From Roseibium sp. TrichSKD4 (GTDB lineage: Bacteria; Pseudomonadota; Alphaproteobacteria; Rhizobiales; Stappiaceae), in contig NZ_GL476311.1 in the NCBI RefSeq assembly GCF_000148725.1, forward strand, positions 441,225-505,224: DNA of 64,000 bases, read 5' to 3'. The translations under genes were made by a program, and so were the position numbers. Within the stretch, counting starts at the first letter, position 1. The number at the start of each line of letters is the position of its first letter. The notes under the pieces were generated by a model. That model saw nothing but the letters and a program-made list of their open reading frames with translations, made no database searches and was not told the origin of the DNA. This document shows positions 26,470 through 35,359 of the stretch, piece by piece.

Positions 26470-27021
26470 TCAGGCAGAAAACCCTCCGTCCGCCAGATAC
26501 GCTTCTTCTTCCGGGGTCGACGTGCGGCCCAATACCTTGTTCCTGTGCGGAAAACGGCCAAAGCGGCGGATCGCGTCCATATGAATGAGGGCGTAGAGAT
26601 AAAACTCCTGATGACCGAGGCGCCGAGCCAGGTCGACGCATTTCTCCTGCAAGGCCATGTCTTCAGCGTGTTCAAACGGCAAATAGAAGAATGAGCGCAC
26701 ATCTTTTGGAAACGCGCGGTCAAAGCCTTTTTCGATGGCCAGTTCTGCCAGCTTCTGCGCTTTTGGATCGCCCTCAAAGGCGCGCGGTGACCCGCGGAAA
26801 ATGTTGCGTGGAAACTGGTCAAGCAACAGGATCAGGGCAAACATGCTGGTCGGCTCATTGGCCCAAGCATCCAGCTCGCCTTTGAGCGCCTGTTCGATAC
26901 GCTCGGCAAACCGGGTTTGGCATTCCTTGTCGAACTTGTCGTTCTTGGTAAACCACTTTGAAGGGCCGGCGCTCCACCAGAAATCCAGAATATCGAGTGC
27001 AGAAGGCAGTGAATGAGCCAT
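26470..27021 (-). CDS. DUF924 family protein
   Basis: A 183 aa all-alpha, TPR-like soluble protein of the DUF924 family. Signatures are DILDFWWSAGPSKWFTKN near the start, LILLLDQFPRNIFRGSPRAF near 65-84, and FFYLPFEHAED. The start is ATG 27021 because homology begins at ILDFWW; longer in-frame readings add low-complexity sequence. The biochemical function is unknown. It is divergent from the TusA-like gene. Confidence 0.82.
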   Translation of the reverse strand: MAHSLPSALDILDFWWSAGPSKWFTKNDKFDKECQTRFAERIEQALKGELDAWANEPTSMFALILLLDQFPRNIFRGSPRAFEGDPKAQKLAELAIEKGFDRAFPKDVRSFFYLPFEHAEDMALQEKCVDLARRLGHQEFYLYALIHMDAIRRFGRFPHRNKVLGRTSTPEEEAYLADGGFSA

Positions 27022-27116
27022 GACGAGACCTTGACCTGAGGGTGTTTCGTTTCCAATTCTCTCCTTAGAGTGGGCTGCCGCCAAAGCTGTTTCAATAGAC
27101 TGAGGACATTTCCCCC

Positions 27117-27350
27117 GTGAGCGTGACGAAAACACTCGATCTCAAAGGTCTGAAATGTCCATTGCCGGTTTTGAAAACCCGCAAGGCGCTGACAACATTG
27201 CAACCGGGCGACCGGCTTGAAGTACTGACGACAGACCCGATGGCGGCCATCGATATTCCGCATTTTTGCAATGAGGCCGGGCATCACCTCATTGAAAGCT
27301 CGACCAGCGATACGGAAGGCACGTTTCTTTTAGAAAAAGGTGACCGCTGA
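27117..27350 (+). CDS. TusA-like sulfur-carrier protein
   Basis: A 77 aa SirA/TusA-family protein (two-layer alpha/beta). The signature LKGLKCPLPVLKTRKAL has the persulfide cysteine near residue 13 and the CPxP motif. The start is GTG at 27117, 95 bp from the divergent DUF924 start. TusA relays sulfur for tRNA thiolation or molybdenum cofactor, but paralogues are common, so the partner is uncertain. Confidence 0.85.
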   Translation: MSVTKTLDLKGLKCPLPVLKTRKALTTLQPGDRLEVLTTDPMAAIDIPHFCNEAGHHLIESSTSDTEGTFLLEKGDR

Positions 27351-27372
27351 CAAATCTGCGAAAACCCGACTG

Positions 27373-27678
27373 TTACGCGCCCTTTACCTCCGCTTCCAGC
27401 CGGTCCATTTCCTGTGCCAGCTTAAAGTCCAGCTCGCTCAAGCCGCCCACATCATGGGTGGCCAGTGTGACCTCGACCGTACGATAGACATTGAACCATT
27501 CCGGATGGTGGTTGAGGCTTTCTGCGACCGGCGCAACCCGGCTCATGAAGTCAAAGGCTGCCAGAAAGTTCTTGAACTGAAACGTCTTTGATATGGCCTC
27601 GCGCGCGTCATGGCGCGCCCAGTCCGGCACATTCTCCTGCTGTTTGGTGATTTCGTCTGCCGACAACCGGTCCACCAT
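27373..27678 (-). CDS. phhB: 4a-hydroxytetrahydrobiopterin dehydratase
   Basis: A 101 aa pterin-4a-carbinolamine dehydratase that regenerates the cofactor of phenylalanine hydroxylase. The motif NHHPEWFNVYRTVEVTLATH near residues 56-75 carries the active-site histidines. ATG 27678 is chosen; the frame stays open another 128 codons upstream, but that part shows no homology to the family. phhA is not in the window. Confidence 0.9.
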   Translation of the reverse strand: MVDRLSADEITKQQENVPDWARHDAREAISKTFQFKNFLAAFDFMSRVAPVAESLNHHPEWFNVYRTVEVTLATHDVGGLSELDFKLAQEMDRLEAEVKGA

Positions 27679-28220
27679 GTGGCTCTCTCCCGTTTCAAGT
27701 GATTGTTTACCCGATAAGATGGGCGTTTGGCAGGATATGTCGAGTGGGGCAGCAGGTGAAGCGCCGCAAGGAGGGCCTCCGGCGTTTTGGCTGCTGTCCC
27801 CTTGAAAACCCAAGGGAGTGGCAAGACGCGAAGGCGTTGCCCGCGCGTTGCAAAAAACAATGTTCGGCTCGGCCTTCACGCCTTGCCCGGGTTGTTTCTC
27901 ATGGTGTCCCGACCCGATCCATTGAACAGACATTTGGGTTTTCTTCAAAACCCCCGCAACATGCCCTTCATGGCCGCGTTCTCCCCGCGGGTCTGCGGTT
28001 CCCGCGATCAACACCACCGGACCTGACAGAAGAGCTTCGTTACCTCTCTTCCCCAGCCCCACCCGGCCTGCCCCGCCTCAAAGGTCGGTCCTTCAAGGGC
28101 CCTTGCGAGCAGGCACACGCTCTATATGGGATCAAATTCCTATCTGCGCATAAGTTTTTTGAAGGCGCAAAAAGGTGAGTGTTTTCAAGGAGAGGGGGGT
28201 GCGGGGTGGAGGATAAGGTG
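27679..28220. other. 542 bp without a recognisable gene
   Basis: Between phhB and the AT-rich pair I find no convincing coding sequence. It holds several GC-rich open frames, none with a good ribosome site, and an inverted-repeat-like GGCGTTGCCC/CGCCTTGCCC neighbourhood around 27830-27890 that could be an intergenic repeat element. Composition shifts from GC-rich to AT-rich near 28.2 kb, so the left edge of an insertion probably lies here. Confidence 0.5.
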
Positions 28221-28349
28221 ATGAGAAGTTGCAAAACAACGATGCCGGCTTTGGAATACGAAAGTCAGATAAACGAATTGATTGAATTTAATAAAACTGC
28301 AATTTACAGAAGGTGTATTGTGTATGGTAAATTTAGGCGTTGGTCATGA
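28221..28349 (+). CDS. 42-residue ORF coupled to the nuclease-like gene
   Basis: A small ORF starting ATG at 28221 with a strong Shine-Dalgarno GGAGG at 28208-28212, 8 bases upstream, and ending TGA at 28347-28349 inside the ATGA that starts the next gene. The peptide begins MRSCKTTMPALEYESQ, has an acidic helix-like middle and a basic, aromatic tail ending KFRRWS. It shares the AT-rich composition of the downstream gene. No homology is recognised. It may be a partner protein or a translational leader for the larger product. Confidence 0.6.
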   Translation: MRSCKTTMPALEYESQINELIEFNKTAIYRRCIVYGKFRRWS

Positions 28350-30289
28350 AGAGATATAAAAGTTATATAGATAAAAGTGATATTTTCACTAAAATAAAAA
28401 ACAGGGAAATTCATCACCCTACTAATTCAGTATTTGATCCAGAGTTGTTGGCGAAAGTAGTTTTGGAAAATCCAGACCTATCTATTCGTGATTCATGCCT
28501 TTTTCAGTTGGCTTTGGTGGTTTTTTCAGAGCTCAAGGTTGCTCGTGAAAAGTTAAGTGTTATTCAAAAGTCTCTTGCTTTGGCGGATGCCGTTGATTTC
28601 AGTCTAGCGTTAGTAAATTTCCAGTGTGTAAATGTCATTAAGGATTGCGAAAAGCAACTCAGATTATTGCCTAAAGACAAACCAATTGATTTGGCGAAAT
28701 TTAATGATGCTCATGTCCGAAATATTGGAGGCCAAGTTGTAAATATCGATGAAGCTGCTGAAGGGCTTGCCGATAATTTGCCGCAATTGGTTTTTCATTT
28801 AGCGTCTAATTGTCAAGCAAAAGACATGTGCGGTCGCGATCAAGTGCTTGCACAGTCTCGGTATATTCAAGCCTACGCTTCTATTGAGAAAGCGTTGTCC
28901 GAGATATGGAATATGGGATTGTGGGAGGGGTACTCATTAGGGGCTGATGGAAATCAGTTCATTCTTAAGCCTTGTGATGTTGATTTTACTGCGCAATGGG
29001 ATATTTGGCGGAAAAGAGATCAGTTGGTTTTAATGAGTAATCGCAATTTGGATTACGGGGACGCGGTCGCGGACGACGCTGAGGTTCCGTCGCCTCCAAT
29101 TCTAGCGAAGACAGTGATCAGGATAGATCAAAAATCAGGAAAGAAAGCAGAGTATCGGTTAGGACGGCCGGTGTCGTCTAGAGAGCATGTCGATTTTGTA
29201 AGTTATTTAGAATCTAGCTACCTTTCGGTTTTTCTCGATGAACCCCTTAATCTTCAAGGTGGCAAGTTGACATTTATGGACCTTGTAAAAGCTTTTTTGA
29301 TTGTACGCGATTTCACTAAGCTGAAGTCAAAAGCAATCGGAGGGGAGTTTAGTAGTTGGGTAGATGTTAGGCGAAATCTTATTTGTTTAGATGTTCAAAG
29401 ACATAAAAATATATTTTGTATTTGCCTTAATATTAGTAGATCCGAATCAGAGACTTTAATTAATATATTGAGCTCTGATATTGTCAAGGGAGATGATTTA
29501 TTTGCGAAAAATATTTGGGGTGCTCCATTAATAAAAATCGGCAGCGACTCTTTGTTACGAATTGCACTTCCGTCTGTAATAAATCCCAATCCAGTCTATG
29601 TTTTTGAAAATTGGCTCAGAGTTACAAACGCGATTGATAAGAAAGGGAAGTCAAAGGGGCGGACGTTTGAGGCCTTTGTTAAGGAAATGGCAAAAGATCT
29701 GGGTTCAAAAAACCGCCATTTTAGTGACTTTTCTGTATTCGATACATCCCAGAAAGACGGGGAGGAAATTGATTTAGTGATTGCTGTTGGCAATTTGATA
29801 ATTGTTTGTGAGGTTAAATGCTTTGTGGGGCCATATAGTTCTCAAGAAAAATATAATAGAAATAGAAAGCTCGTTGAAGCTACTGAGCAGGTTGAAAGAA
29901 AAAGAATTTGGCTTAAAAAAAATATTTCAAAATATACTGATTTCGAAAACGATCAAAATTTAAAGTTTTACTCGTTGGTGGTGCTCAATGACGCGTTCGG
30001 TTGCGGCCAGATGGCAGGTCACACGACCATTGTAGATTTGAATTGGTTTAAAACCGTTCTTTCTTCAAATGCGGTTGTGACGCAGGGAAGGTATGAAAGG
30101 CAGCTTGGAAAGTCGTTTTCCACGGTCGAAATATATGGAAGTTGTGAAGATTTTGAACAAAGGGTAGGTGAAATTATGGCAGAACCTCCTATGCTCAAAA
30201 TGATTAAAAAAGAAATTCGGTCATTAGATCGAAAGTTCCCATTGAGCTATGGCGGGAATTTAATTATCCGCCAACCGGTTGTGTCATGA
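28346..30289 (+). CDS. Unknown protein with PD-(D/E)xK nuclease-like C-terminus
   Basis: A 647 aa protein I do not recognise by name. The N-terminal 430 residues resemble nothing familiar, apart from two helical regions. The C-terminal part looks like an Mrr/NERD-type restriction endonuclease fold: GRTFEAFVKEM with a Glu near 443, then GEEIDLVIAVGN with Asp near 475, EVKC with Glu 489 and Lys 491, and a helix with Gln (EATEQVERKR) near 514. These would be the E, D, ExK and Q positions of the active site. The gene is clearly richer in A and T than its neighbours, suggesting recent transfer. It starts in the ATGA overlap with the 42-residue ORF. A defence or DNA-processing role is inference. 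Confidence 0.75.
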   Translation: MKRYKSYIDKSDIFTKIKNREIHHPTNSVFDPELLAKVVLENPDLSIRDSCLFQLALVVFSELKVAREKLSVIQKSLALADAVDFSLALVNFQCVNVIKDCEKQLRLLPKDKPIDLAKFNDAHVRNIGGQVVNIDEAAEGLADNLPQLVFHLASNCQAKDMCGRDQVLAQSRYIQAYASIEKALSEIWNMGLWEGYSLGADGNQFILKPCDVDFTAQWDIWRKRDQLVLMSNRNLDYGDAVADDAEVPSPPILAKTVIRIDQKSGKKAEYRLGRPVSSREHVDFVSYLESSYLSVFLDEPLNLQGGKLTFMDLVKAFLIVRDFTKLKSKAIGGEFSSWVDVRRNLICLDVQRHKNIFCICLNISRSESETLINILSSDIVKGDDLFAKNIWGAPLIKIGSDSLLRIALPSVINPNPVYVFENWLRVTNAIDKKGKSKGRTFEAFVKEMAKDLGSKNRHFSDFSVFDTSQKDGEEIDLVIAVGNLIIVCEVKCFVGPYSSQEKYNRNRKLVEATEQVERKRIWLKKNISKYTDFENDQNLKFYSLVVLNDAFGCGQMAGHTTIVDLNWFKTVLSSNAVVTQGRYERQLGKSFSTVEIYGSCEDFEQRVGEIMAEPPMLKMIKKEIRSLDRKFPLSYGGNLIIRQPVVS

Positions 30290-30377
30290 CCAGAGGAAAT
30301 AAGCTGAATTAAACTTTCAATTACTAGGCAGGCACCTCTCGGCGCCCGCTCTTGTTCTTCTCAAAATTCCAAAAACC

Positions 30378-33053
30378 TCACCCTGCCACGAGGTTTCTCA
30401 GCACGTAGTGCAGGATGCCGCCGGCTTTGATGTATTCCAGTTCGTCTTCAGTATCGACGCGGCAGAGGCATTCGATGGTTTTGGTTGAGCCGTCCGCATA
30501 GGTGACTTCAACATTCATTATCTGGCGTGGCTGGATGTCGGCGATGCCCTTGATGGTGACGCGTTCGGTGCCCTCAATGCCATGGGACTGCCAGCTTTCG
30601 CCATCCTTGAAGGTGAGCGGGATGACGCCCATGCCGACGAGGTTAGAGCGGTGGATGCGTTCAAAGGACTGGGCGATGACGGCGCGCACGCCCAAGAGCT
30701 TCGTGCCCTTGGCTGCCCAGTCACGCGAGGAACCGGTGCCGTATTCCTTGCCGGCAAAGACGACCAGCGGCGTGCCTTCGGCCTGATATTCCATGCAGGC
30801 ATCAAAAATCCACTTTTTCTCGCCGTCCTTCATGGTGACGCCGCCTTCCACGCCCGGAACCATCTGGTTCTTGATGCGGATATTGGCGAAGGTGCCGCGC
30901 ATCATGACCTGGTGGTTGCCGCGCCGTGCGCCATAGGAGTTGAAGTCCTTTTGCACCACCTGATGTTCGGCAAGATAGGTGCCTGCCGGGCTGTCGGCCT
31001 TGATGTTGCCTGCCGGGGAAATGTGGTCGGTGGTGATCGAGTCCAGAAACAGGCCCATGACCGCCGCATTTTCAATGTCCGTGAGCGGCGTCGGCTCCAT
31101 GGTCATGCCCTCGAAATAGGGCGGGTTCTGGACGTAAGTTGACGAGACCGGCCAATTGTAGGTCAGGCCACCTTCGACCTTGATCTGTTGCCATTTTTCA
31201 TCGCCCTTGAAGACGTCGCCATAACGGGTGCGGAACATCTCTTCGGTGATGGAGGAGCGAATGAGGCTGGTGATCTCGTCCGCCGTTGGCCAGATGTCTT
31301 TCAGATAAACCGGATTGCCGTCGTTGTCCGTACCAAGCGCATCTTCGGTGATGTTGATGTTGAGGTTTCCGGCGAGCGCATAGGCGACCACCAGCGGCGG
31401 AGAGGCGAGGTAGTTGGCGCGCACATCCGGGTTGACGCGACCTTCAAAGTTCCGGTTGCCGGAAAGAACCGAGCAGGCGATCAGGTCATTGTCGTTAATC
31501 GCCTTGGAAATGGCGGGGTCCAGCGGGCCGGAATTGCCGATACAGGTGGTGCAGCCATAGCCTGCCAGCGTGAAGCCCAGCGCGTCGAGATCATCCTGAA
31601 CGCCTGCCTTTTCCAGATAGTCGGTGACGACCTGCGAGCCGGGGGCCAGTGAGGTTTTGACCCATGGCTTGACCGAAAGCCCCTTAGCCAGCGCGTTTCT
31701 GGCCAAAAGACCGGCACCGATCAGAACCGACGGGTTGGAGGTGTTGGTGCAGGAGGTGATGGCAGCAATCACCACATCGCCATTGCCGAGATCATGCTCC
31801 TTACCCTCAACGGAAACCCGCTTGGCAAGTTCCCCCGCCTTCTTGAACTCGGTTTCCATGGTCTTGGCAAAACCGGTCGCTGCCTCCGCCAGGTCGATGC
31901 GGTCTTGCGGGCGTTTCGGGCCGGAAATGGACGGAACGACCGTGGAAATGTCGAGTTCCAGAGTGTCGGTGAACTCCGGCTCTTCATTGCCTGAGCGGTA
32001 CATGCCCTGTGCCTTGGCATAGGCTTCCACAAGAGCGACGCGGTCCTTGTCGCGGCCAGTGGCGTCCAGATATTTTAAGGTGTCGCTATCAACGGGGAAG
32101 AAGCCGCAGGTCGCGCCATATTCAGGGGCCATGTTGGCGATGGTGGCTTCATCTTCCAGGCTGAGATTGTCGAGGCCGGGGCCGTAAAACTCAACAAATT
32201 TGCCGACCACACCCTTTTGGCGCAGCATTTCAACAACGCGCAGCACAAGGTCGGTGGCGGTGATGCCTTCGTTCAGCTTGCCGGTTAGCCTGAAGCCGAT
32301 GACCTCGGGGATGAGCATGGATATCGGTTGGCCGAGCATGGCCGCTTCCGCCTCAATGCCGCCAACACCCCAGCCGAGAACCGCAAGGCCATTGACCATG
32401 GTTGTGTGGCTGTCGGTGCCAACCAGCGTGTCCAGATAGGCAATGGTTTCGCCGTTTTCTTCTTTCGTCCAGACCGTTTGGGCGAGATATTCCAGATTGA
32501 CCTGATGGCAAATGCCCGTTCCGGGAGGAACAGCGCTGAAATTGTCAAAGGCTGACTGGCCCCAGCGCAAGAACTCATAACGCTCCTGATTGCGCTCATA
32601 TTCCTTGTCGACGTTCTTCTTGAATGCGTCCTGCGTACCGAAATAGTCGATCATCACCGAGTGGTCGATGACGAGGTCAACGGGCACCTGCGGGTTTACC
32701 TTCTTCGGATCGCCGCCGAGTTTAACCGCCGCATCGCGCATGGCAGCCAGATCAACTACTGCCGGAACGCCGGTGAAATCCTGCATCAAGACGCGGGCCG
32801 GGCGATAGGCGATCTCGTGGGTGGAGGTTTTTGTCTTCAGCCACGCGGCACAGGCGATGATGTCGTCCTTCGTGACCGTCCGCCCGTCTTCAAAGCGCAG
32901 AAGGTTTTCCAGCACCACTTTCAGGGATGTGGGAAGTTTGGATACGCCCTCAAGGCCGTTCTTCTCAGCTTCGGGAATGGAAAAATAGGTGTAGCTCTTG
33001 TCCCCAACGGTGAGGGTTTGTTTGCAGTTGAAGCTGTTAAGAGACTGGGTCAC
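30378..33053 (-). CDS. acnA: Aconitate hydratase A
   Basis: An 891 aa [4Fe-4S] enzyme that interconverts citrate and isocitrate in the TCA cycle; the A type also acts as an iron-responsive RNA-binding protein in some bacteria. Cluster cysteines lie in AAITSCTNTSNPSV near 437 and YGCTTCIGNSG near 503, and the substrate serine is in GTGSSRDWAAKG near 785. The probable start is GTG at 33053, with GAGGAG about 10 bases upstream. A second aconitase, acnB, lies 3.4 kb away on the other strand. Confidence 0.94.
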   Translation of the reverse strand: MTQSLNSFNCKQTLTVGDKSYTYFSIPEAEKNGLEGVSKLPTSLKVVLENLLRFEDGRTVTKDDIIACAAWLKTKTSTHEIAYRPARVLMQDFTGVPAVVDLAAMRDAAVKLGGDPKKVNPQVPVDLVIDHSVMIDYFGTQDAFKKNVDKEYERNQERYEFLRWGQSAFDNFSAVPPGTGICHQVNLEYLAQTVWTKEENGETIAYLDTLVGTDSHTTMVNGLAVLGWGVGGIEAEAAMLGQPISMLIPEVIGFRLTGKLNEGITATDLVLRVVEMLRQKGVVGKFVEFYGPGLDNLSLEDEATIANMAPEYGATCGFFPVDSDTLKYLDATGRDKDRVALVEAYAKAQGMYRSGNEEPEFTDTLELDISTVVPSISGPKRPQDRIDLAEAATGFAKTMETEFKKAGELAKRVSVEGKEHDLGNGDVVIAAITSCTNTSNPSVLIGAGLLARNALAKGLSVKPWVKTSLAPGSQVVTDYLEKAGVQDDLDALGFTLAGYGCTTCIGNSGPLDPAISKAINDNDLIACSVLSGNRNFEGRVNPDVRANYLASPPLVVAYALAGNLNINITEDALGTDNDGNPVYLKDIWPTADEITSLIRSSITEEMFRTRYGDVFKGDEKWQQIKVEGGLTYNWPVSSTYVQNPPYFEGMTMEPTPLTDIENAAVMGLFLDSITTDHISPAGNIKADSPAGTYLAEHQVVQKDFNSYGARRGNHQVMMRGTFANIRIKNQMVPGVEGGVTMKDGEKKWIFDACMEYQAEGTPLVVFAGKEYGTGSSRDWAAKGTKLLGVRAVIAQSFERIHRSNLVGMGVIPLTFKDGESWQSHGIEGTERVTIKGIADIQPRQIMNVEVTYADGSTKTIECLCRVDTEDELEYIKAGGILHYVLRNLVAG

Positions 33054-33337
33054 GGCGCGTGATCTCCTCAAGGTTCCTTGGTTGCCGGGTGTGAAGGGCG
33101 CCGGCTGCCTGGGTCATCAAAAAATCTCTGGGTGCACCGTGTGGTTTGGTGCTGAAAACCGGCCCGCTGACGGAGCTTACATCCATATGGGTTGTCTGTT
33201 GCCATGCGCCAGTGGTGCGTGGCAAATCACGGAGCGTTTATCCGCTTATGTCATAGCGAATTTGGCCCGCAATCTCCAGCAGGTGACGCAGAGAGTTGCT
33301 AACCGGCAACGCAGTCAATGGATGGTGTTGGAAGCCC

Positions 33338-34102
33338 TCAGCCGCGCCAGCCGGGGTCTTCTGTGTCCAGAACGGATTTGAGATAGTCAAAATGCCGGTC
33401 GCCTTGCCCGAGATAGGCTTTCCAGCCATCTGCCGTGTTCTGGGCGACTTCATCGGACAGGACGTTCAGCGCCTGACCGGTTGAGCGGGCAAGGATCAGG
33501 GTTTGGGCCGCGCGCTCAAAATAATAAAGGTCCTCAAAAGCCTCTGCCACGGTGTTTCCGGCAATGGTGACACCGTGATTGGCCATCAGCAGAACTGAAT
33601 TTGTGCCAAAGGCGCGCGCAAGATGCGCGCCTTCCTCGTTTGTGTCGGAAATGCCGCCAAATTCCAGATCATAGCCAATGCGGCCAAAGAAGCGGGCTGT
33701 GTTGTTGTCGATGGGAAGAAGTTTCGGGTCTTTTAGGCAGGCGAGCGCCGTAGCGTAAGGCGAATGACAGTGCAGCAGCACGCGCGCTTGCGGCAATTCG
33801 CGGTGCAGGGTGGCATGCACGGCCCATGCGGAGGGGTCGGGTGCGTCCGGGCGCTCCATAACGGTTGGATCATCTGCGTCCAGTACCTGAAGATCATCCG
33901 GGGTGATGGTGGCAAAATGTTGCCAGCGCGGATTGATCAAAAAAGTGCGCCCATCATCTGACACTGCCGCGCTGAAATGATTGGCAACCGACTCGCTCCA
34001 GCCAAAGCGATGGCACAGGCGAAAGGCAGCTGCCAGATCTTCGCGAAGCTGGGGTGTATCGCCGCTTGTTGCGGTCGGGTGGGGATGCGCAGCAATGTTC
34101 AT
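33338..34102 (-). CDS. Class II aldolase/adducin-domain protein
   Basis: A 254 aa zinc-dependent class II aldolase-fold enzyme. The metal histidines lie in LLHCHSPYA near 110-118 and MANHGV near 170-175, and Glu in the SDTNEEGAH loop near 153 is probably catalytic. Family members split sugar phosphates or decarboxylate, but the substrate cannot be assigned. The start overlaps the dioxygenase stop by 4 bases, so the two act in one pathway. Confidence 0.87.
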   Translation of the reverse strand: MNIAAHPHPTATSGDTPQLREDLAAAFRLCHRFGWSESVANHFSAAVSDDGRTFLINPRWQHFATITPDDLQVLDADDPTVMERPDAPDPSAWAVHATLHRELPQARVLLHCHSPYATALACLKDPKLLPIDNNTARFFGRIGYDLEFGGISDTNEEGAHLARAFGTNSVLLMANHGVTIAGNTVAEAFEDLYYFERAAQTLILARSTGQALNVLSDEVAQNTADGWKAYLGQGDRHFDYLKSVLDTEDPGWRG

Positions 34103-35241
34103 GCCTTGAACCGTCCTTCTGACACCAGCGCCCGATAAGTGGAGCGCATTTCTGCCCGGTCGGCATAGGTGCCGCGCAAATAGCGGTCACCGCTGGTGGC
34201 GCTGTAGGCCGCCCGGCCATGCACGATCCGGTGATTGTCAAAGACGATACATTCTCCCGCGTGAAGGGTGAAGCGCATGATGTATTTGTCGTCCTGCAGC
34301 AGTTTTCCAAAACTGCAGAAAGCCGGATACCACGTGTCCAGAAGTTCCTGTGGCAGGTCGATCAAGTCCAGCATGTGCTGGCTGATGGTCAGGCCTTCCA
34401 CCTCGCCATGCTGATCTAGCTCGATGATGCGTTGATAGGAGCGCATGTCGTAGCCGTCATGCTCGCAATAAAACGGCACATCGGTCTCTGCCAGAATGCG
34501 GAAACCCTCCGGGTCAAGGGTGCGAAAGTCATTGGCTGCGGCAACGCCATCACCGAATAGATTACGTCCCCCTTCCACGGAGTTGGCCCGCATGTGAAGG
34601 AACTGGACGCCGGGGGCATGTTCTTCTGCCGGGGTGTCGGTGTGTAATTCCAGCGCAGACGCGGTGTAGGCCGTGTTGGTGGGGTTGATGTGGGTGCGTA
34701 CATCAAAATAAAGGCCGAAGAAGGTTGGGCGCACCTGTCCCATCAATTGCACCAGATCGGTCAATGCCTGATCCGTGTCCGGCATGTCATCGACAATGCT
34801 GACGCCTTCGACAATGACGGCCTCCAGCCAGCGGCGCAGCGCCTCCTTGTTGGAGGAGAGTTCTGAAAAGGAAAATCGGGCCACATCTGGATAATGGTCG
34901 CCGTACCACGCCTTGCGGGGCAGGTCTGCCGGGTCCGGACGACGCTTACCTTCTGCGTAGGTTTCCAGCCACGCCAATGACATGCGGGTTGTGTGGTCTT
35001 CTTCGGCCCAGTTGATCACCAGATGGCCGTCTTCAATCTGGGCGCTGGCCGCTCTGGGTGGCTGATCAAGATGAAAGATGTCAAAGGAGCGTTCGCGGGT
35101 CACGGAACTGAAGCTGGAGGGGCAATTATCGCGTAACCAGAAGTAGTTGAAGTATTTTGTGCCCGATGCCAGTGGCACGCTCAATCCCGTATCGCTAAGG
35201 CTGATCTCGGCAAATCCAGCCGCTGGATGCATGATGTTCAT
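34099..35241 (-). CDS. 2-oxoglutarate/Fe(II) dioxygenase, gamma-butyrobetaine hydroxylase-like
   Basis: A 380 aa dioxygenase of the TauD/GBBH family. An N-terminal DUF971-like domain of about 100 residues has YFWLRDNCP but lacks the full zinc cysteine set. The catalytic domain has the facial triad HTD (ELHTDTPAEEH near 200) and the distal His in FDNHRIVHGR near 345, with the 2-oxoglutarate Arg nearby. The ATG at 35241, with GGGAG about 7 bases upstream, is preferred over an in-frame ATG at 35304. Gamma-butyrobetaine, trimethyllysine or another betaine is a possible substrate. Confidence 0.85.
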   Translation of the reverse strand: MNIMHPAAGFAEISLSDTGLSVPLASGTKYFNYFWLRDNCPSSFSSVTRERSFDIFHLDQPPRAASAQIEDGHLVINWAEEDHTTRMSLAWLETYAEGKRRPDPADLPRKAWYGDHYPDVARFSFSELSSNKEALRRWLEAVIVEGVSIVDDMPDTDQALTDLVQLMGQVRPTFFGLYFDVRTHINPTNTAYTASALELHTDTPAEEHAPGVQFLHMRANSVEGGRNLFGDGVAAANDFRTLDPEGFRILAETDVPFYCEHDGYDMRSYQRIIELDQHGEVEGLTISQHMLDLIDLPQELLDTWYPAFCSFGKLLQDDKYIMRFTLHAGECIVFDNHRIVHGRAAYSATSGDRYLRGTYADRAEMRSTYRALVSEGRFKA

Positions 35242-35359
35242 CAGAAAGCTCCCAATGCATTTTCTAACGCTAGGGAAGCGTATTTGGCGAAGCGAAAAAA
35301 GCACGATAATACTATCGCTATGTTAAGTCATAGGTTTACTTATTTCTGTCGGGGTGCTC
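35242..35359. promoter_or_regulatory. Divergent control region with a palindrome, dioxygenase/LysR
   Basis: CGATA (35304-35308), ATAC, TATCG (35313-35317) is a perfect 5 bp inverted repeat with a 4-base centre, between the divergent dioxygenase and LysR genes. LysR proteins usually bind such a site to control both promoters. Confidence 0.5.

Noticed and set aside
27787-28026. 79-codon plus-strand ORF in the gene-free stretch
   Set aside because: No ribosome site or coherent protein features.
27679-28062. 128-codon N-terminal extension of phhB
   Set aside because: The in-frame upstream part has no family similarity, and PhhB is normally about 100 residues.
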